Positions 1 through 12,850 of a DNA stretch of 64,000 nt are shown here, piece by piece (positions within the stretch are counted from its first letter, which is position 1; each line of letters begins with the position of its first letter). The stretch comes from Plasmopara viticola (lineage: Eukaryota > Oomycota > Peronosporomycetes > Peronosporales > Peronosporaceae), in contig MBPM02000012.1 of assembly GCA_001695595.3 (NCBI GenBank), positions 248,001 through 312,000 of the forward strand, read 5' to 3'. The notes beneath the pieces were generated by a model. It saw only the letters and a list, made by a program, of their open reading frames with translations. It had not been told where the DNA came from and ran no database searches. The translations under genes and the position numbers were made by a program.

Positions 1-1826
1 CGTAGTAGTATGCATGTCTCACAAAAGCTCTGCTAGGAGCATTGATGACCAGCTTTGACCTGTAATTGACACAAGCCTCGTGGTACTCTTACCACGCCAT
101 ACATCACCAAGCTATACATTGCCACTTGCGCTATCAAAGTTCAGAAATGTCACACTCGGATTTGTTTAAATCAAGCTTGTAGTATTGACCGCCTATACAG
201 TAAGCTGTATATTACGGGGAATTTTCTACCAGTACTGGTAGCACGCATTTGTGATAAACCTTCTGCATTGCAACGGACTTTTTATAGACAAATAGTTGTA
301 TGATATGTGAAACGTATAGAGCATGCATGATCCCCAAAGATCTGGTGCGCAATAAAATCCATTGTTGTCCCACGTGGTCTAACAAGTGAATATAACAACG
401 CCATTTGTGATGGGCTAGAAGGAAATTTAACCGACGCTAAGATTTGATGCGCATTGAGCCGCCGCACTTGGACAACAAGCCTGACACAAAATTTGTAAAT
501 CTTGGATGCGTATCACAGACCGCATGGCTAAACATGATGCTCTTGTAATTTTTTGCCGCTATAACGCACTGCAGGTGACACATTTGTGACCTCCTTATAC
601 GTTTTTTTGGCCTTTCGGAAACATTTTCATTTAACAAAATTCGGCGTGATATTTGTTACAAATTGTAGCAACGCACGAGCTCTTACACTGCACCGCAAAC
701 TCGAGGCTATGGGGACTCTCATTCGTTTTGAGCGATTAATGGCCACAACATCCGATTGTAACTGAGGAGTTTGCTTTAGGATTTGGATAGCTTTGGGAAT
801 CTTTCCGTCCATAAAGTAAACTTTTGACTTGAAATCAAATAGGCGAGCGGCAACGACAAAATGCCGTTTGTGCATCACTAATTAATGATTAGATTGTAAA
901 AACACATAGGCGTCGACTCACTCACAATTTGGACTATTAATGGTAACAGAATACCGAGACATACGGCATCTATCGACTGTGATGATCGCTTCCCGAGTCT
1001 TATAGATGTTAATGATCGCTATGAGGAGCCACATTCATCGCTATAGTGCAACAGTTAGTATATAGTCAGACTAAACGACCATGGAAATAAACTTCGTAAA
1101 TATGATTTCGGCAAGAAAGAAAACCGAATCTAATAATTATATTGATGGGTGTTCAATTATTGTTGAGGATGCGGCAACGGTATAATTAAATTCAAAGCAT
1201 GGCAGATAAGAAACAATTGATTTTTTTTGTGAAAACTCATAGAATGAATGATAAATTCATTCTAAGCTACGAGAATTTGCTGGTACAATTTAATGATACA
1301 AAATGAGCAAGTAAAGTCAACAAACGTGTTTGCGATTGACTAGGTGCCTCACTATCCAAGCTTATATTTGACCCATATTCAGTCGCCGCTTTCGAGCAAA
1401 GAGCCCGATAAAATTATAATATCTTTTTGTGTGGCAGTCTCCAAGATGACAAACACACCAAGATTTTTTCCGAACAACAAAAGACTAATCAAGATCCCTA
1501 TATGTTTTGAGTTGCATCATCTTTTTGTAATACTTCTTTAACTACAAGGCCGTAACCACGGGCTCTTGTTATCTGCAAGCTTATAGAACTAAACACTATC
1601 CAAGACACCGGCAAAAAAAATTTCCATGTGTCAGTCTAGTATCGAAATGATGTTCGAAAATACATCATGCCCACAGCAGTGACAATCTCATTTTGAAAGA
1701 CGACTACGCAACAACACTATCGATCAATTAGCCATGGAAAGACAAAGCATAGCGACTTGAGCGACAAAACCATGAGGGTTTTGGCAAAAACAGGCGATAA
1801 AAAAATCGAGGGAGTAGCTGCGAGCA

Positions 1827-2490
1827 TTAAATGTTATATCGTAGGCAAGAGGAATGATTGAGCTTTAAGCATCGCAGCACGAGAATGTAGGAAATAGTCA
1901 GCTTTGGTGCGGAAATAGTCGGTGACAAATTGGATTGTGCGGGTCGTACCGTAGTAAAAGCCTTGTCGTACGATAGACGTAATAAACAGTGAAGACTGTC
2001 AATGATTAGCCTTCGACGTGCAAGTGCTCGCAGAACCACATCATGGCGTCTGCTACTAACTCGGGATTCTGTAGCTGAAGGTACTACGTCGGCAAGCGCC
2101 ACTTGAAATTGTTAACGTGCCTTTATTGCCAACATAGGTGTTTCAATGTCGTTGCCAAACCTTCCTTGATCAACAGGAGTATCTTTTTCTGCCCATCTCT
2201 CGATACTATGAGAAACTTGGAATGCTTGGTAATCTGTTGAATTTAGGCTTGCATTATAACTTGCATCTGTTCTTACTATTATTGTCACGGCAGAGTGAGG
2301 TACAGCACCAGTTGCTGTATAGACAGTGTGTTTTGCTCTCCCGTTGTGATTGGAGTCGTATCAGCCTAAATGATTAGACCTGCTTGGCCATCGGCACCCC
2401 CCCCCCACACACTTTGCAAAGTCGACGCTCGTTCTCTCGAGCGAAACGTTGGGTGTGAAGCTTTAGTATCGTCCAGAGCGCTCATTTCGC
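1827..2490 (-). pseudogene. Gag-like retroelement remnant in block R1
   Basis: Minus-strand sequence matches the gag-like region of copy A (4354 onward) at nucleotide level: the words around ACAAAACACAC, TATACAGCAACT and CAGATGCAAG occur in the same order. The longest frame is 91 codons (1827-2102). The reading switches frame repeatedly, and four copies of this stretch differ by stops and indels. The link to gag rests only on homology to copy A, whose own gag identity is inferred from its glutamine-rich start and its position upstream of an RT. It is decayed and not expressed as a protein of normal length. Confidence 0.45.
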
Positions 2491-4102
2491 TCTGTGGAAG
2501 AGGTATTTTGTTTGAGAATGGGCGCTGAGACGTACGGCCTGTTCGTCAAGCCATACATTTATTACAGTGCACGCTTCTTATACGGACGGAAGAACTGCCT
2601 AAATCGACCGTTTAAATGTTTTTATCTATCTAAAGATGACGCTTTCGGCTTCTAAATGAGACGAACGAGCATCCGATGTTTCATCATTGCTAACCATAAG
2701 TTTTTTCAAAAGTAATTCCCCTATCGTTGCGGTCTGTCGAAATTACAAAGAGATCTTGTAAAAACCTATGCGACAAAGTCGAACAAAATAACTCAATAGT
2801 AACGAGTTAAGGCCAAGTAAAGACAAGTGGGTTACTATCAAAAAGTTGTTTTTCGAGTTTTAAGAAGCGGGACTGTGATTCTTTGAGAAGGCAAAAGCAC
2901 TAGACCACAAACCATCTAGAGAAGTTCCAGATATTAGTATCTGGCATGCAATCATTTACCGTATTTTACGATCGTGCTGAATGACTACCACTCGTAATCT
3001 AGTACCCCTCCCATAGAATGGCTCGCCTCTCACAATGTGGGCACGGGCACACATGCGTTGACACGACTAGTGCTACTATGTAACGCCATCACGTTAAAAG
3101 CTTAAACAATTGACGGACGCTTGACCGCAAGGATATCCTTGCTTCTTTAACAATATTGACTTCTACTTTCGGTCTCAATAAGTTTGTATTCCCTGATGGA
3201 ATACGATCATCAGCACGAGTCTGCGAAAGAGTGTTCAAGATCTACTTCACTTTTATTTATACTGTAGTTTAGCTGCGCGCTCCATGACCTGATTCTCGCT
3301 AGTCTGAACCGATGCTTTATCGATTTCTTTGACTAAACTGAGCTTTATTTCCAGCCATTTCTGCAGACGTCCTCATCAAAACGGCCTCACCCTTGTCGTT
3401 TTTAGTGTCCACCATTTCTATCTTACGACTAGCTTTCTCGCTATTTGATAATTAGTTATCGCACGACGCAATTTGTTGTCGACTCAGATACCTATGCCAT
3501 CAAAGCCGGTGCTTCACCCACACTTTTGCTGCGACGATTAAGCCTCAGTCGCTTCTGCCTCTAAGACGTAGGATCCGCTACTTGCAGCACCTCTTTCGAT
3601 TGTACCATTTTTTTTTATCTGCTCATTGTTGGACAAGGTTTGGTTGCGTGATCGCTGAGCGTAATCGTCCTCACAGTTGATCAATGGTGTAGCTGTGATC
3701 GTCGATAGGTTGTCCGGCAACGTCTACCACGCCAAAATCTACATTGTCGAAAATTTAATGTGCATTGATACAATCCACAGAAATTTGTGACTAAATCGTT
3801 TCAGAACAGGCAATCAAGGCGGTATCGTGTTGTTGTGCAAATGAGTCACCAGTTAGGTAAATTCTTGTTCTGGCTAAATTTGCTAAATATTTCACTCTGA
3901 TTTTCTTCTCGTACGTTAATTTGCTTAAACAGGAAGCATGCATAGATTTTCAGAAAACGCTGAGCAAATGGTGAAGCCGCAAAACATATAAAGCATCGCA
4001 AAATTGAAGAGATAGTTCAACATCATGTAACAAAGCTGCTTAAGAAGCGCTTCCAAAAATTTATCATCAAGCCTATGCAAAAGAAGTAGCCAAAGAAGAT
4101 TG

Positions 4103-4288
4103 TAACATACCACTTACCAAAACTATATCAGATAATATATCTGTAGCAAAAATAACAGCATTATTGTGAGAAATCGTGAATAATTGTACCTTCAACTTCT
4201 AATCAATACCCGTTTATGCGCACGGGTTTCATAATTTTGACGAATCTGTGCGCTCTCCGCCCGGAGACAACGATGATTCATTGTGTTA
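4103..4288 (+). repeat. Invertible-looking 190-bp segment (orientation 1)
   Basis: The segment is bounded by TAACA at 4103-4107 and TGTTA at 4284-4288. The same sequence occurs reverse-complemented at 25387-25582 while both flanks stay colinear, so it has flipped in one lineage. The mirror copy in the right arm (about 56090-56276) agrees with this orientation. Confidence 0.75.
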
Positions 4289-4353
4289 TGCGCACCTTAT
4301 CATTTCTGTAGGAAGGTAGTACAAGCTTTGGTGATATATACAAGCGCCGACTT

Positions 4354-4900
4354 TGCACGATGCAGCGAATGCCAATTACCATACGGAAACATCGTCCAGG
4401 CTTATAAATAAATCCTTATACAGAGGCAAGACAAAACACACCGTCCATACAACAACTGCAAGAACATTTACTCAGCAGCAACAGCAACACCAAGCCTAAG
4501 TGCGAACTCAGATGCAAGCCCAGATGCAACAAGCTATAAAGCACCAAAAAAATCTTTTAGCGAAGAGATTTAAGTATAAAGTAGTGCAACGGATCAGTAC
4601 GACATCAAGAAGTGCGAATTTATGGCAACAGAGTCGTCAGTCTTCGATATGCGTAGCTCGAGTAGCAAGGACGAGTCCGTGCTGAGATGGCTTTTTGCCT
4701 TCATAGCCAGCTTGGAGCGCCAGATATGCGCATGCCGAGGAAACTGCTGAAAAACCAACTGCGCTTACGCTTAATGCCCAAATCTTTTAAGCATGAAGTT
4801 CGAAAGCGGATGTTATACCTTAACCAAAAGTATACTATCCAAAAAACGTCATAAAGTTCAAACACATGATCTCTTAAGTTGTATCAAAGATCAGTAAAAT
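4354..4900 (+). pseudogene. Ty3/Gypsy copy A, gag-like remnant (left arm)
   Basis: This is a probable gag start. One frame gives a glutamine-rich stretch (QMQAQMQQAIKHQKNLLAKR at about 4506-4565), and a second gives a DESVLRWLFAF segment near 4675, reminiscent of the capsid-like gag domain of Ty3/Gypsy elements. At least two frame changes and several stops break it. It lies about 1.1 kb upstream of an RT remnant on the same strand, the expected order. Gag is poorly conserved, so the call rests on position and composition and is tentative. An alternative is an unrelated Q-rich remnant. Confidence 0.5.
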
Positions 4901-5304
4901 TGATAGTCTAAAATATATTACAAGTTAAGACTTTAAATTAGATCATGACAAGACCTCTCAGGACTATTGAAAATGTCATCAGAATTGCCACCAAATTTAA
5001 ATTTGCACATAACTATATACACAAGCAATTTGACCAATTCACGGCTCATGTTGAGTACATAAGTCTTTGATTGGCGAAATCGCTTAAGCCAATGCCAGCA
5101 AATTCTACAGACAGGTCATGACCCCCCCCCCAGGAAGGTCAGTAATTATTCTTGGGCCAAAAAATACCGTTTATCAATTGTGGCGCTGTCGGCCACTTAT
5201 TTCCAGTGCTTACCGCTTTAAAGCGGCATTGTACATTAATATGAACAGCAGATCACATTAAAGGCGCTTGAAATGCTCTCCTCAAAGTAGAATCCCAAAT
5301 TTTT

Positions 5305-5574
5305 TTAGGATGCAGACCGTTCATCGTCTTCATGGGCAATCAATGCAGTCTTAGCGATGTATCCGAAGACTCGGTGCAGCGACTTGAGCTTTAAGTGACT
5401 GAGAGTGATATGATAGAAATCATTATTGGTTTTGAGGTCGTACAACCCGACCTTAGCTACGACCAGGTTGTCTACCACAACTGGCGAGCATTGCATTTGA
5501 ATTTGCAGATACTTATTCCATTTCAAATTGAAAATGTTTAAGATCACATCTATTTCTGAGAATGAGGATGTCAT
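5305..5574 (-). other. Conserved unknown segment upstream of the copy A RT
   Basis: An 89-codon minus-strand frame ends in HEDDERSAS. It has a diverged relative at about 12850-13120, also minus strand and also just upstream of an RT remnant. In both, a VVxNLxVAK-like stretch is followed by a short acidic stretch (EDDER, EDGDG). The mirror copy (54804-55073) is cut at codon 67. Its place suggests the protease part of a retroelement, but it reads on the opposite strand to the RT and I see no aspartyl protease motif, so the function is left open. Confidence 0.35.
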
Positions 5575-5748
5575 GATCGTCTTGATGTGCCTTTAAGAGA
5601 AAAACCTACATTTCGACTTGATTACAAGACGCATGACATTCCGCATCGATACAGAGCCTCATGCTGTTGCTTAAGTCATATGACAAAGCAACGTCCAGCC
5701 AAAGCGGTTGCTGGACACCACAGATTTCACATAAAACGGAGTTGAACA

Positions 5749-6460
5749 ATGTGTTCCATAACCATTAAGAATTGGCATAGCCATGTTTTTCCAGCAGTTC
5801 CAGAAAGCATTACATCACAACAAAAATATGAATCCGAATCTGTTAACTGTCCGCAGAATTTCGATAATGCTAGGTTCTTTAAGAGTCAAGGACGCAAGTG
5901 TCTCAAGGACAATCCGGCGTACAGAAATTTCGCAAGTATGCGGGTACAATGTCTCCCACCAAGCTCCCCTGATGAGATTCTTTCAGAGCGGAAAGAAAGT
6001 GAGCATGGAATTTGCTCGTGCCTGGTTTCGACTATATACGTCAAGCAATGACATTAGTCTTAGACAAGCGCAGAGAAATTAAGGAATATACCAAAGGGAA
6101 TGTGCAAGCCACCACCCTTCGACAAAGTTCGTCCGCCTTTATGGAACCGACATTCTACGCCATGAAACCGGTAGGTTTGCGTATTGTGCACGGCTACCAC
6201 CAGCTAAATCTTGGAACAGTCATGCCGGCGATATCGATACCGCGTAAGCAAGGGACTTTTGACGCCACGTCCAGAGTTGGGTGGCATTCGTGCGTGGACC
6301 TCATTCCTCGTTTCTACCGTTTTGGTCCACGTGAATAAAGTATTATTGCTACCGCTTGTTTTACCCTCGAAAGTCTTCTTGTGTATCTAGGAATTTGCAT
6401 AGAACTAAGCGCAAGTCTCGTGCGTCCAAACAATTTCTGCAGAAAGTTTTTTAGAGTGTA
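5749..6460 (+). pseudogene. Ty3/Gypsy copy A, reverse transcriptase remnant (left arm)
   Basis: This is the RNA-templated DNA polymerase part of a Ty3/Gypsy element. The frame at 6012-6338 aligns with the RT finger and palm start. GLRIVHGYHQLN (about 6172-6207) corresponds to the R-V-D/H-Y-x-x-L-N block, SIPRKQGTFDA (about 6232-6264) to the P-x-P-R-x-D block, and SCVDL to the D-L block before the catalytic region. A VYLGICIEL stretch near 6380 corresponds to EYLVxPMGL. The left copy has a two-base deletion near 6035 and a stop at 6336-6338, both absent from the mirror copy. The YxDD catalytic part is not recognisable. Confidence 0.75.
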
Positions 6461-6599
6461 ATAGATGTGAAGAAAATTAGTTTCAACGACATCGCCGCGT
6501 CCCCTGAAAAGTGAAGACGCTACTAACCACGTTGGATCTTTCAATTGAGACTGACTCGGGGTGTAGAACAGCAAATGTACTTTATATTATACAAGCATC

Positions 6600-9500
6600 A
6601 GCTGAGCGTTGACGAGATAGCGAGCGAAAAGACGTCCAAATTAAACTTACAAAGGTAAATACTACAATAAAATAGTATGCGCAGTCGAAAAGAAGACGAT
6701 GGAGGGCTATCATGAAAGGGTGTTACATACCACATATTAAAGTGCAAACCGTGAGCTGCATGCTTAGAGAGAGATGAATAATGGCCATAGGCTCTCGAAC
6801 GCGCCATCAATGTTTTTTCGTCGAGTGGCTCAATCGTTTAGGGGCTCACTGGACATATACAGATACATACTTTTGTCCTTAGTCGTGAAGACCATAAAGA
6901 AAGAGACGTAAAAAAATTGTTTACATACATACAAAGCTCGAATGCTTGCACACTATTCAGTTTTACACTGTACGAAAAAATTGACGCAATAGAACATTTC
7001 ACTTTTCGAGTGAAGCAAGGCCATCGGGCAAGATCTGCTACGATTAAAATCAATCTTGGCTAAGCCAGCTCTATAGAGTCAAAAAGTTCAAAGAAATTAA
7101 ATTGATTTGGCTAGTTGCTTACGAAAAATTTGATAGAAGTGACTTAGTCACTCTTCGATCTTTTGTGAAAGAAGGTAGAACATACTGAGAACTTAAGACA
7201 GCTGAGCCTAAAAAAAGTCAAGGTAAGCCTATTCAAAGTCTTGTCTGATCTAGTGTACGACATTTTAGCGCCGTCTGTGACAAGTCGTATACGTAAGTCT
7301 GCTAGAAAGAAAGCGCTTTGCAATGAAGTATACTCTAAGCTTTACATTACCAATACGTTATATGTGTCGCTACGGACTGCGACATAGTCTCGCAGAAATA
7401 ATTGTCTTGCCCTCTTTCTTTGATCGTATTGCCTCGAATTGACATAAAAGCAGAGCAATTTCACAACACATTATCGCCTCGCCCAGACTGTGATCCAGCT
7501 CGAGTAATAACTGTGACCCTAGCTGGATTGGATGTGATCTGTATTGCACATGCGTGAAATCATATGTGTGTAGATCTGCTTGAGTCTCCAATGTTTTGAT
7601 GAACTCAAGGACACGGACAAGGCGCACAACTACACTGGCTCTCAATAAAAGCAGGGCTGTTGCATTTTAGCAATGACTCTGGTTCCTCAAAACAAAGCTT
7701 TAAAGTTGATGAGGCTCTTAAAGCAGTCAAAACGGTCGGAAAAAGACGTAAAGCTTGGTAAATTATTTATATAAACGAACTAAAGTGTATGAGTGAGTCG
7801 ACGCATACGTGCGTACATACAATATGTGCCAGCGGAAAAATTTCTCGTCGAATGTGACCACACTATTAAAAAGCTCGATGGTTTCGATAAGCTGCTGGCG
7901 ATTTATTAGAGCAGACTTTGTTCCCGGAGTACCGAGGATGTCACATCTCTGCAACAATCCTGGATCGCGAAAAATTGCCCTCCGCTGTACTTGATTTCCC
8001 TGCTGTGAAGTTGCATTAACCGGCACGACGAGAGTCATGGTCCCAATATATGTAAAGGGCGAGGTGATATCCCACACAATATATGTATTTATTTTTGTCA
8101 GACTGTCACCCGCTTTCGCATCTTACGAATATTAGAATGGCATCCATTAAATTATCGACGTTTTGTTTTTGATAAGAATGTCGCTGATATGCCGTCCACG
8201 TCAACTTAGATTTGAGCAAATGACAAGTGGTAAGAGGTCAAGTCAAACCGGGCTTGTATTTACTATATTTTATCGGCAACTTCTGCTTGATAGTCTAGTA
8301 TCATAATTCTGCTGTTGAAATGAATCGCAGTAAGCCCCTCCACGTTCCTCGTGAAATGTAATCGTGGACAAATCCCAGCGGTTGTATCATGGTTTGATAT
8401 ATTTAAGAGAACGAGAATCTGATGAAATCGATGAAGTCTTCTTTTTTTTACCAAAGCTCATGACCACATACTACATCTGCCAATTCCTCATCGTTCAGGG
8501 AAGATGATAGCTATTGGTCTTCTCCGGGATGCGTAATGTAAGCAGAAAACGTTTAAACTTGAATTTTTTCGCGTGATAGCCGGCATTGTCTCGCGTGTGA
8601 TCAATCTTTGCTGTCTTGATAGGGATAAGCAAGCTGGAAATAAATTTGAGCCCTTTGCTGTTGGAGCAAATATGTTTTCAATTGAGCAAATGCGGACAGA
8701 TTTCGTTCTGTCTATATTTACTCAGTAATCTGCTGATGTGGTTTTCGAGGTATGCATAATTTCTTACATGCGTCGCTAATTCAAAGCAAAATCAGATTTT
8801 AGAACTTGTTAAGACCAGACAAGGGGACATACCTCGCACAAAGTTGCACAGGTATTAAGTCCGAGCTGTTAATAAAAACATCATACAAACGCGCAACGCT
8901 GTCTTTTGTAATACGATCATTTATGACTACATTTACTGCCTCGCATAAGAAAGACAACCAAAGTTGGCGGCAAAAAGAAAAATCTGATGGAGTTGATGAC
9001 CTATCGTAGGCAGGAAAGCTGAGATAAGGCATACCAATTACAACAAGTGCATATCAATTTTGATGTCTGTAGATAGGAATACCCTTTCTCATGGGACCGT
9101 CCATCTCACGTCTAGTAGAGGTGCATCATATCATATTTGTAAGTCGAACAGAACAGCAGTGGAGGTGTTCGTTTAAAGTAAGAAATTCAATTGTACAAAT
9201 GCTAGTCTCAGCAAATGTTGAAACCGGGAAATTATAGGCTCAAACTTTTGGGCTTGTCGGGTGTCAGAGGCATGGAGCTCATCGCCTTTGCAATACAGAA
9301 TCAAAAGGATAGAATGAACAAATCGGAGCCTTAAAAAGAGTCATCGAGACACAAATTTCATGCGATCAATTGGGCTTTGTATCCAGACGGAAGGCAACCA
9401 GCACGTTCGACGACGAGAGGAAAGCACAGCATAAAGCAATCAACCGAAGAAGAGAAAACAAATTGATTGGAAGCACCAAAAAACTAAATGAGACTGTTAC

Positions 9501-12500
9501 AATTCTAACGAGAATTTGCGGAAGTAGAGAAAAGCATCATCGTCGTCGCTTGTTCATTGTATGTTCAAATTGTTGCAAGTGGTTTCATATGCAAGTGCTG
9601 TAGCTGGTCGATTGACATCAGTAGGAGCATAATCACCACCTTTATTCAAAAGGCCCTCCATACAAATGTATTCCTACTTATGCCAAGAAAGCACTTGGCA
9701 AGGAAGAAACGCTTGTAGCAATTTCAAGTCTGGACTTGGACAGACAGCATTTCATGGCATTTCAACGCTAAATTGACTGTGATCCAAGCTTTTCTATGCA
9801 GTGTATGATTTAAATTAGAATCTACTATTGTGTGCCCCCCAACACGAGTTGTTAATCAACAATGTAGCTATGTTGACGATTCTGCAAGCGACCAAGGCCC
9901 ATCTCTTGTGAGGAGATTGGTATCCCCTCTATTCATGCTACTGTATGCTTAAGTGAAGATGTCGCCAAGATGAACACTATTTGCGTAGCATTAAAAATAG
10001 CTCTGGCATTAGAAGTGGGGGCATAGTTTGGATTGCGATTTTGAAGATCGTAGCTCAAAGAATGTGGGCTTACGAGTGATATACAATTGGCCGAAAGAGA
10101 GATTGGAAAAACAAACGTAATTGTGACAACATTTGACAAATAGAATGGTCAAGCACACAGCAATCGCTTTTGAGTCTAGTAAGCAACTACTTATTGGAGA
10201 AGTACATTTACTTGCCGATGAACCGGGTACTTTCAATAGTAATGTTGCCTTCTTCGTGACGTCCATGGGCTGCAATAACAAACATTCAGCACTGAACCTC
10301 TTTGTATTGTGTAGTAAATTCGAGCGTAGACGATATGACAGAGCTGAAGAAATTAACATACCGGTATTGTCGGTATGACATCGTAGGAGTTGGCATGGAT
10401 ACACTTACAAATAAATAAATGTTTAGTTTCATAGTCTTTTAAGTCGTGCTCGCATCTCGTCGTGAATACATGAATACTTAGAATGATGCAGGAACATGTC
10501 GTGTATTGTTTGAAATTTGTTAAGCAAAAGATTGCGCTTTCAAGGCTAAATAGTTTTTGCAACTCGCTAAATGTATTGATCAAACAAATGTAGTTGAAAT
10601 GTTTAATTACCCAATGTATCCTATGATGCTATTAGCAAATTACATCGTCATCACGAGATGACACTATATGAAGCCGTTGTGGACCCAAAAGCGTTTCCTT
10701 TCAGTGCAAAAAGCAAGAAATGGATCGAAAAGTACCTTCATCGATTTTGACAAGGTGCAAACTGTCTCATTTGGAAGGAGGGTAATGAAATACACATTTG
10801 ATCATACCTTTTATTTTCTGGAGTGACAAGAACGGACTTTGGATTGTAGATGCGACCATTGGGTGCATTCATCATTCCAAGTATTATGGCCTTCGTAGTC
10901 AGTATTCAGAATAGAAAAGGGGTACACGAATTCTGAGATAAATATCACCTATTTGTGCATTTATCACCGACACAGACACAAGTTTAGTAAGCCGTTCGCA
11001 TATTGTCAGACTTTTCCATCAAATTGAGTCGTCTTACCATATATCGTACACTCCATCCCGTAAAAAAAGATAACAATCAAAGAGTATATAAAGCTGCCTT
11101 CTCTTCAGTCACAGACTCCCCGTGTATCAAGCGACTGGGAACTCTATGTGAGTACTTTTTTGTCAAACTTACCATTACACCCATTGAGTGATAGTGTATC
11201 ACTTCAAGCATTTTGTGGTATCGGAAACACCGAAGCATCAATTTTTATTGCGTGTGAAACACTCAATTGCTCGCGTTATATGTACATCGCACTCATTCAA
11301 GCACTTTAAAATGCGAATACGATCGAGAGGAAGAAACGATAAATAAATAATGCTCAATTACGTAAACTTGTCGGGAAAATAGTAGACGATACACTTGTTC
11401 AAGTCGGCTTTATAGATTTGTAAAGCATATCCGTAACGACATCAAAGAAATAAATTCGCTTTAGACGAAAGAAATTCGTTGGCAACGCGTTGATGGCTCA
11501 GATCGCGCTTGTGATTGTAAAGGAAGTTTGCTTTGTTGAAAAAGCGACTTAGGGTGCCGTGCTGAAAACATGTTAAGTCGCTTAAGAAGATATTAATGTG
11601 TGACGAAGTTTTTGCACTGTAAACTACGTTCTTTAATGCTTGCGATGTGTGGAGAAGGGACAATAAATCCTTAAGATGCAGCTTGTGTGTGATTATAATA
11701 AAAAGTTGTCTCGTGTCGATGGAATGCACTTTTGTAGGTGTTTCAGAACGTGAGTATGCAGCTCGGATGGTAGCAATGAACAGACTACGTAAGAGTACAT
11801 GCACTCGATAAAGCGGTACTTTTTAATAACACAATCGCGAAGGAAGCTTACCAAAGTCGGTCGTCGGACATGGATGAGGCGCGGGCGGAGCGAAGTCGGT
11901 GCAGGAGGAGGAGTTTGATGCTCAAATCAATCTAAAAGTGATAGTAAATAAAGAGCACTTACAACCTATTTTAGTGCTACAGTCTAACTGGTGGCTCTCC
12001 GTCATCTGCTACTATCATTTTAAAAGCCATCTTCTTTCTTAACTTCATCTGGCTTCTTCCACATCCTGAATTATTTTAGGCAATTCAGTCTCTTGATTCT
12101 CAGCATTTATGGAACATTTGGACCTTTCATCTGGTTAAAGACTGTAATTTAGCCTAACCCATTTGGTGGTACTATGCATATGTATCATGTGAATAATATT
12201 TTTATATGGCGCGTAAGCCGATACCGGTAAGCCTGCCGGTGACGACGGATATGTCACAAATTATCTTCTGATGGTGTCTTGATCGAGCTAATATCAAATT
12301 CTATCTTGTGCACCTTATTGACGGAGTAAATGTGTTATTGGCAAGCGAATTGGACTAATGAATTTTTGTCTAGATTTACTCAATATTTCATTGAGTGTCC
12401 AAATATGCTCAGAGGATTTCTTTGCCGCGTGAGCAAAATCCAGATATCTGCCGGACTACACGGTGCATAACTCCCCGCATCACCACGGAACACCACACTA

Positions 12501-12850
12501 CAATTTGACAAACCCGCTATATAATTGTCCGTCCAAGAAAATTTTAAATCACACTTTGGCTCCAATATTTATCTGGAAGCATACAAATATCTCAATTCGC
12601 AATTTCATTTACAAGCAACTTCAATAACTCACTGTTCCAGAATATGGCTCATCATCGTAGCAAACTGTGTCGTCTTGAGTTATTTAGCAGAGGTAAGGGA
12701 GGTAATGAAGTAAGAATAGGGCCGGCTTAATCACACCCATCGTTCGATCAAAATAACGTTTAGGGTAAACTATTGGCACCAAAATAATTTGCTAACCAGG
12801 ACGAAAGGCCAATCGTACATTATAGCACAAATGCGGGTGAACGCTTAACG
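6600..12850. other. Left-arm interval without a recognisable gene
   Basis: This interval lies between the copy A RT and copy B. Frames of 60-131 codons occur on both strands. The largest are 10009-10404 minus (131), 11442-11804 minus (120), 7763-8077 minus (104), 7370-7645 minus (91) and 9370-9603 plus (77). Most are not kept in the right-arm mirror: the 131-codon frame loses its first third (50084-50356), the 120-codon frame is cut at 76 (48554-48784), and the 9370 frame has no counterpart. The stretch around 7370-7500 is a diverged relative of 16265-16440. It looks like older decayed repeat sequence. Confidence 0.6.

Larger units (their letters stand above)
1..4320 (+). repeat. Block R1, left-edge copy of the R repeat
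   Basis: The block is homologous to about 21255-25610 in the same orientation at an estimated 90% or so, and to R3 and R4 in reverse. Its first bases match the region around 21255, so the repeat continues beyond the left edge. It holds a gag-like remnant on the minus strand (about 1827-2490), the recurring word GCGTCGACTCACTC at about 911, a run of ten C (2397-2406) and otherwise decayed sequence. The R1-like homology ends near 4320, just before the plus-strand gag remnant of copy A. Confidence 0.85.

Noticed and set aside
1241..1263. Small hairpin AGAATGAAT...ATTCATTCT
   Set aside because: A nine-base stem in AT-rich DNA is expected by chance and there is no associated feature.
1420..1800. 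Interpretation of the 1.42-1.80 kb repeat (with copies at 17.9 and 41.8 kb) as a defined LTR
   Set aside because: I could not find TG...CA ends, a primer-binding site or target duplications at consistent places, so only the term diverged repeat is used.
9370..9603. Basic 77-codon frame with an REN...KLN pattern, considered as a DNA-binding protein
   Set aside because: It is disrupted in the mirror arm at 50.8-51.0 kb and has no recognisable zipper or zinc-finger spacing.
10009..10404. 131-codon minus-strand open frame as a possible gene
   Set aside because: The mirror copy keeps only 90 codons because the upstream frame is lost. There is no recognisable domain, and overlapping frames of similar size exist on the other strand.
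11442..11804. 120-codon minus-strand open frame as a possible gene
   Set aside because: The right-arm counterpart stops at codon 76. No family is recognised, and it sits in decayed repeat DNA.
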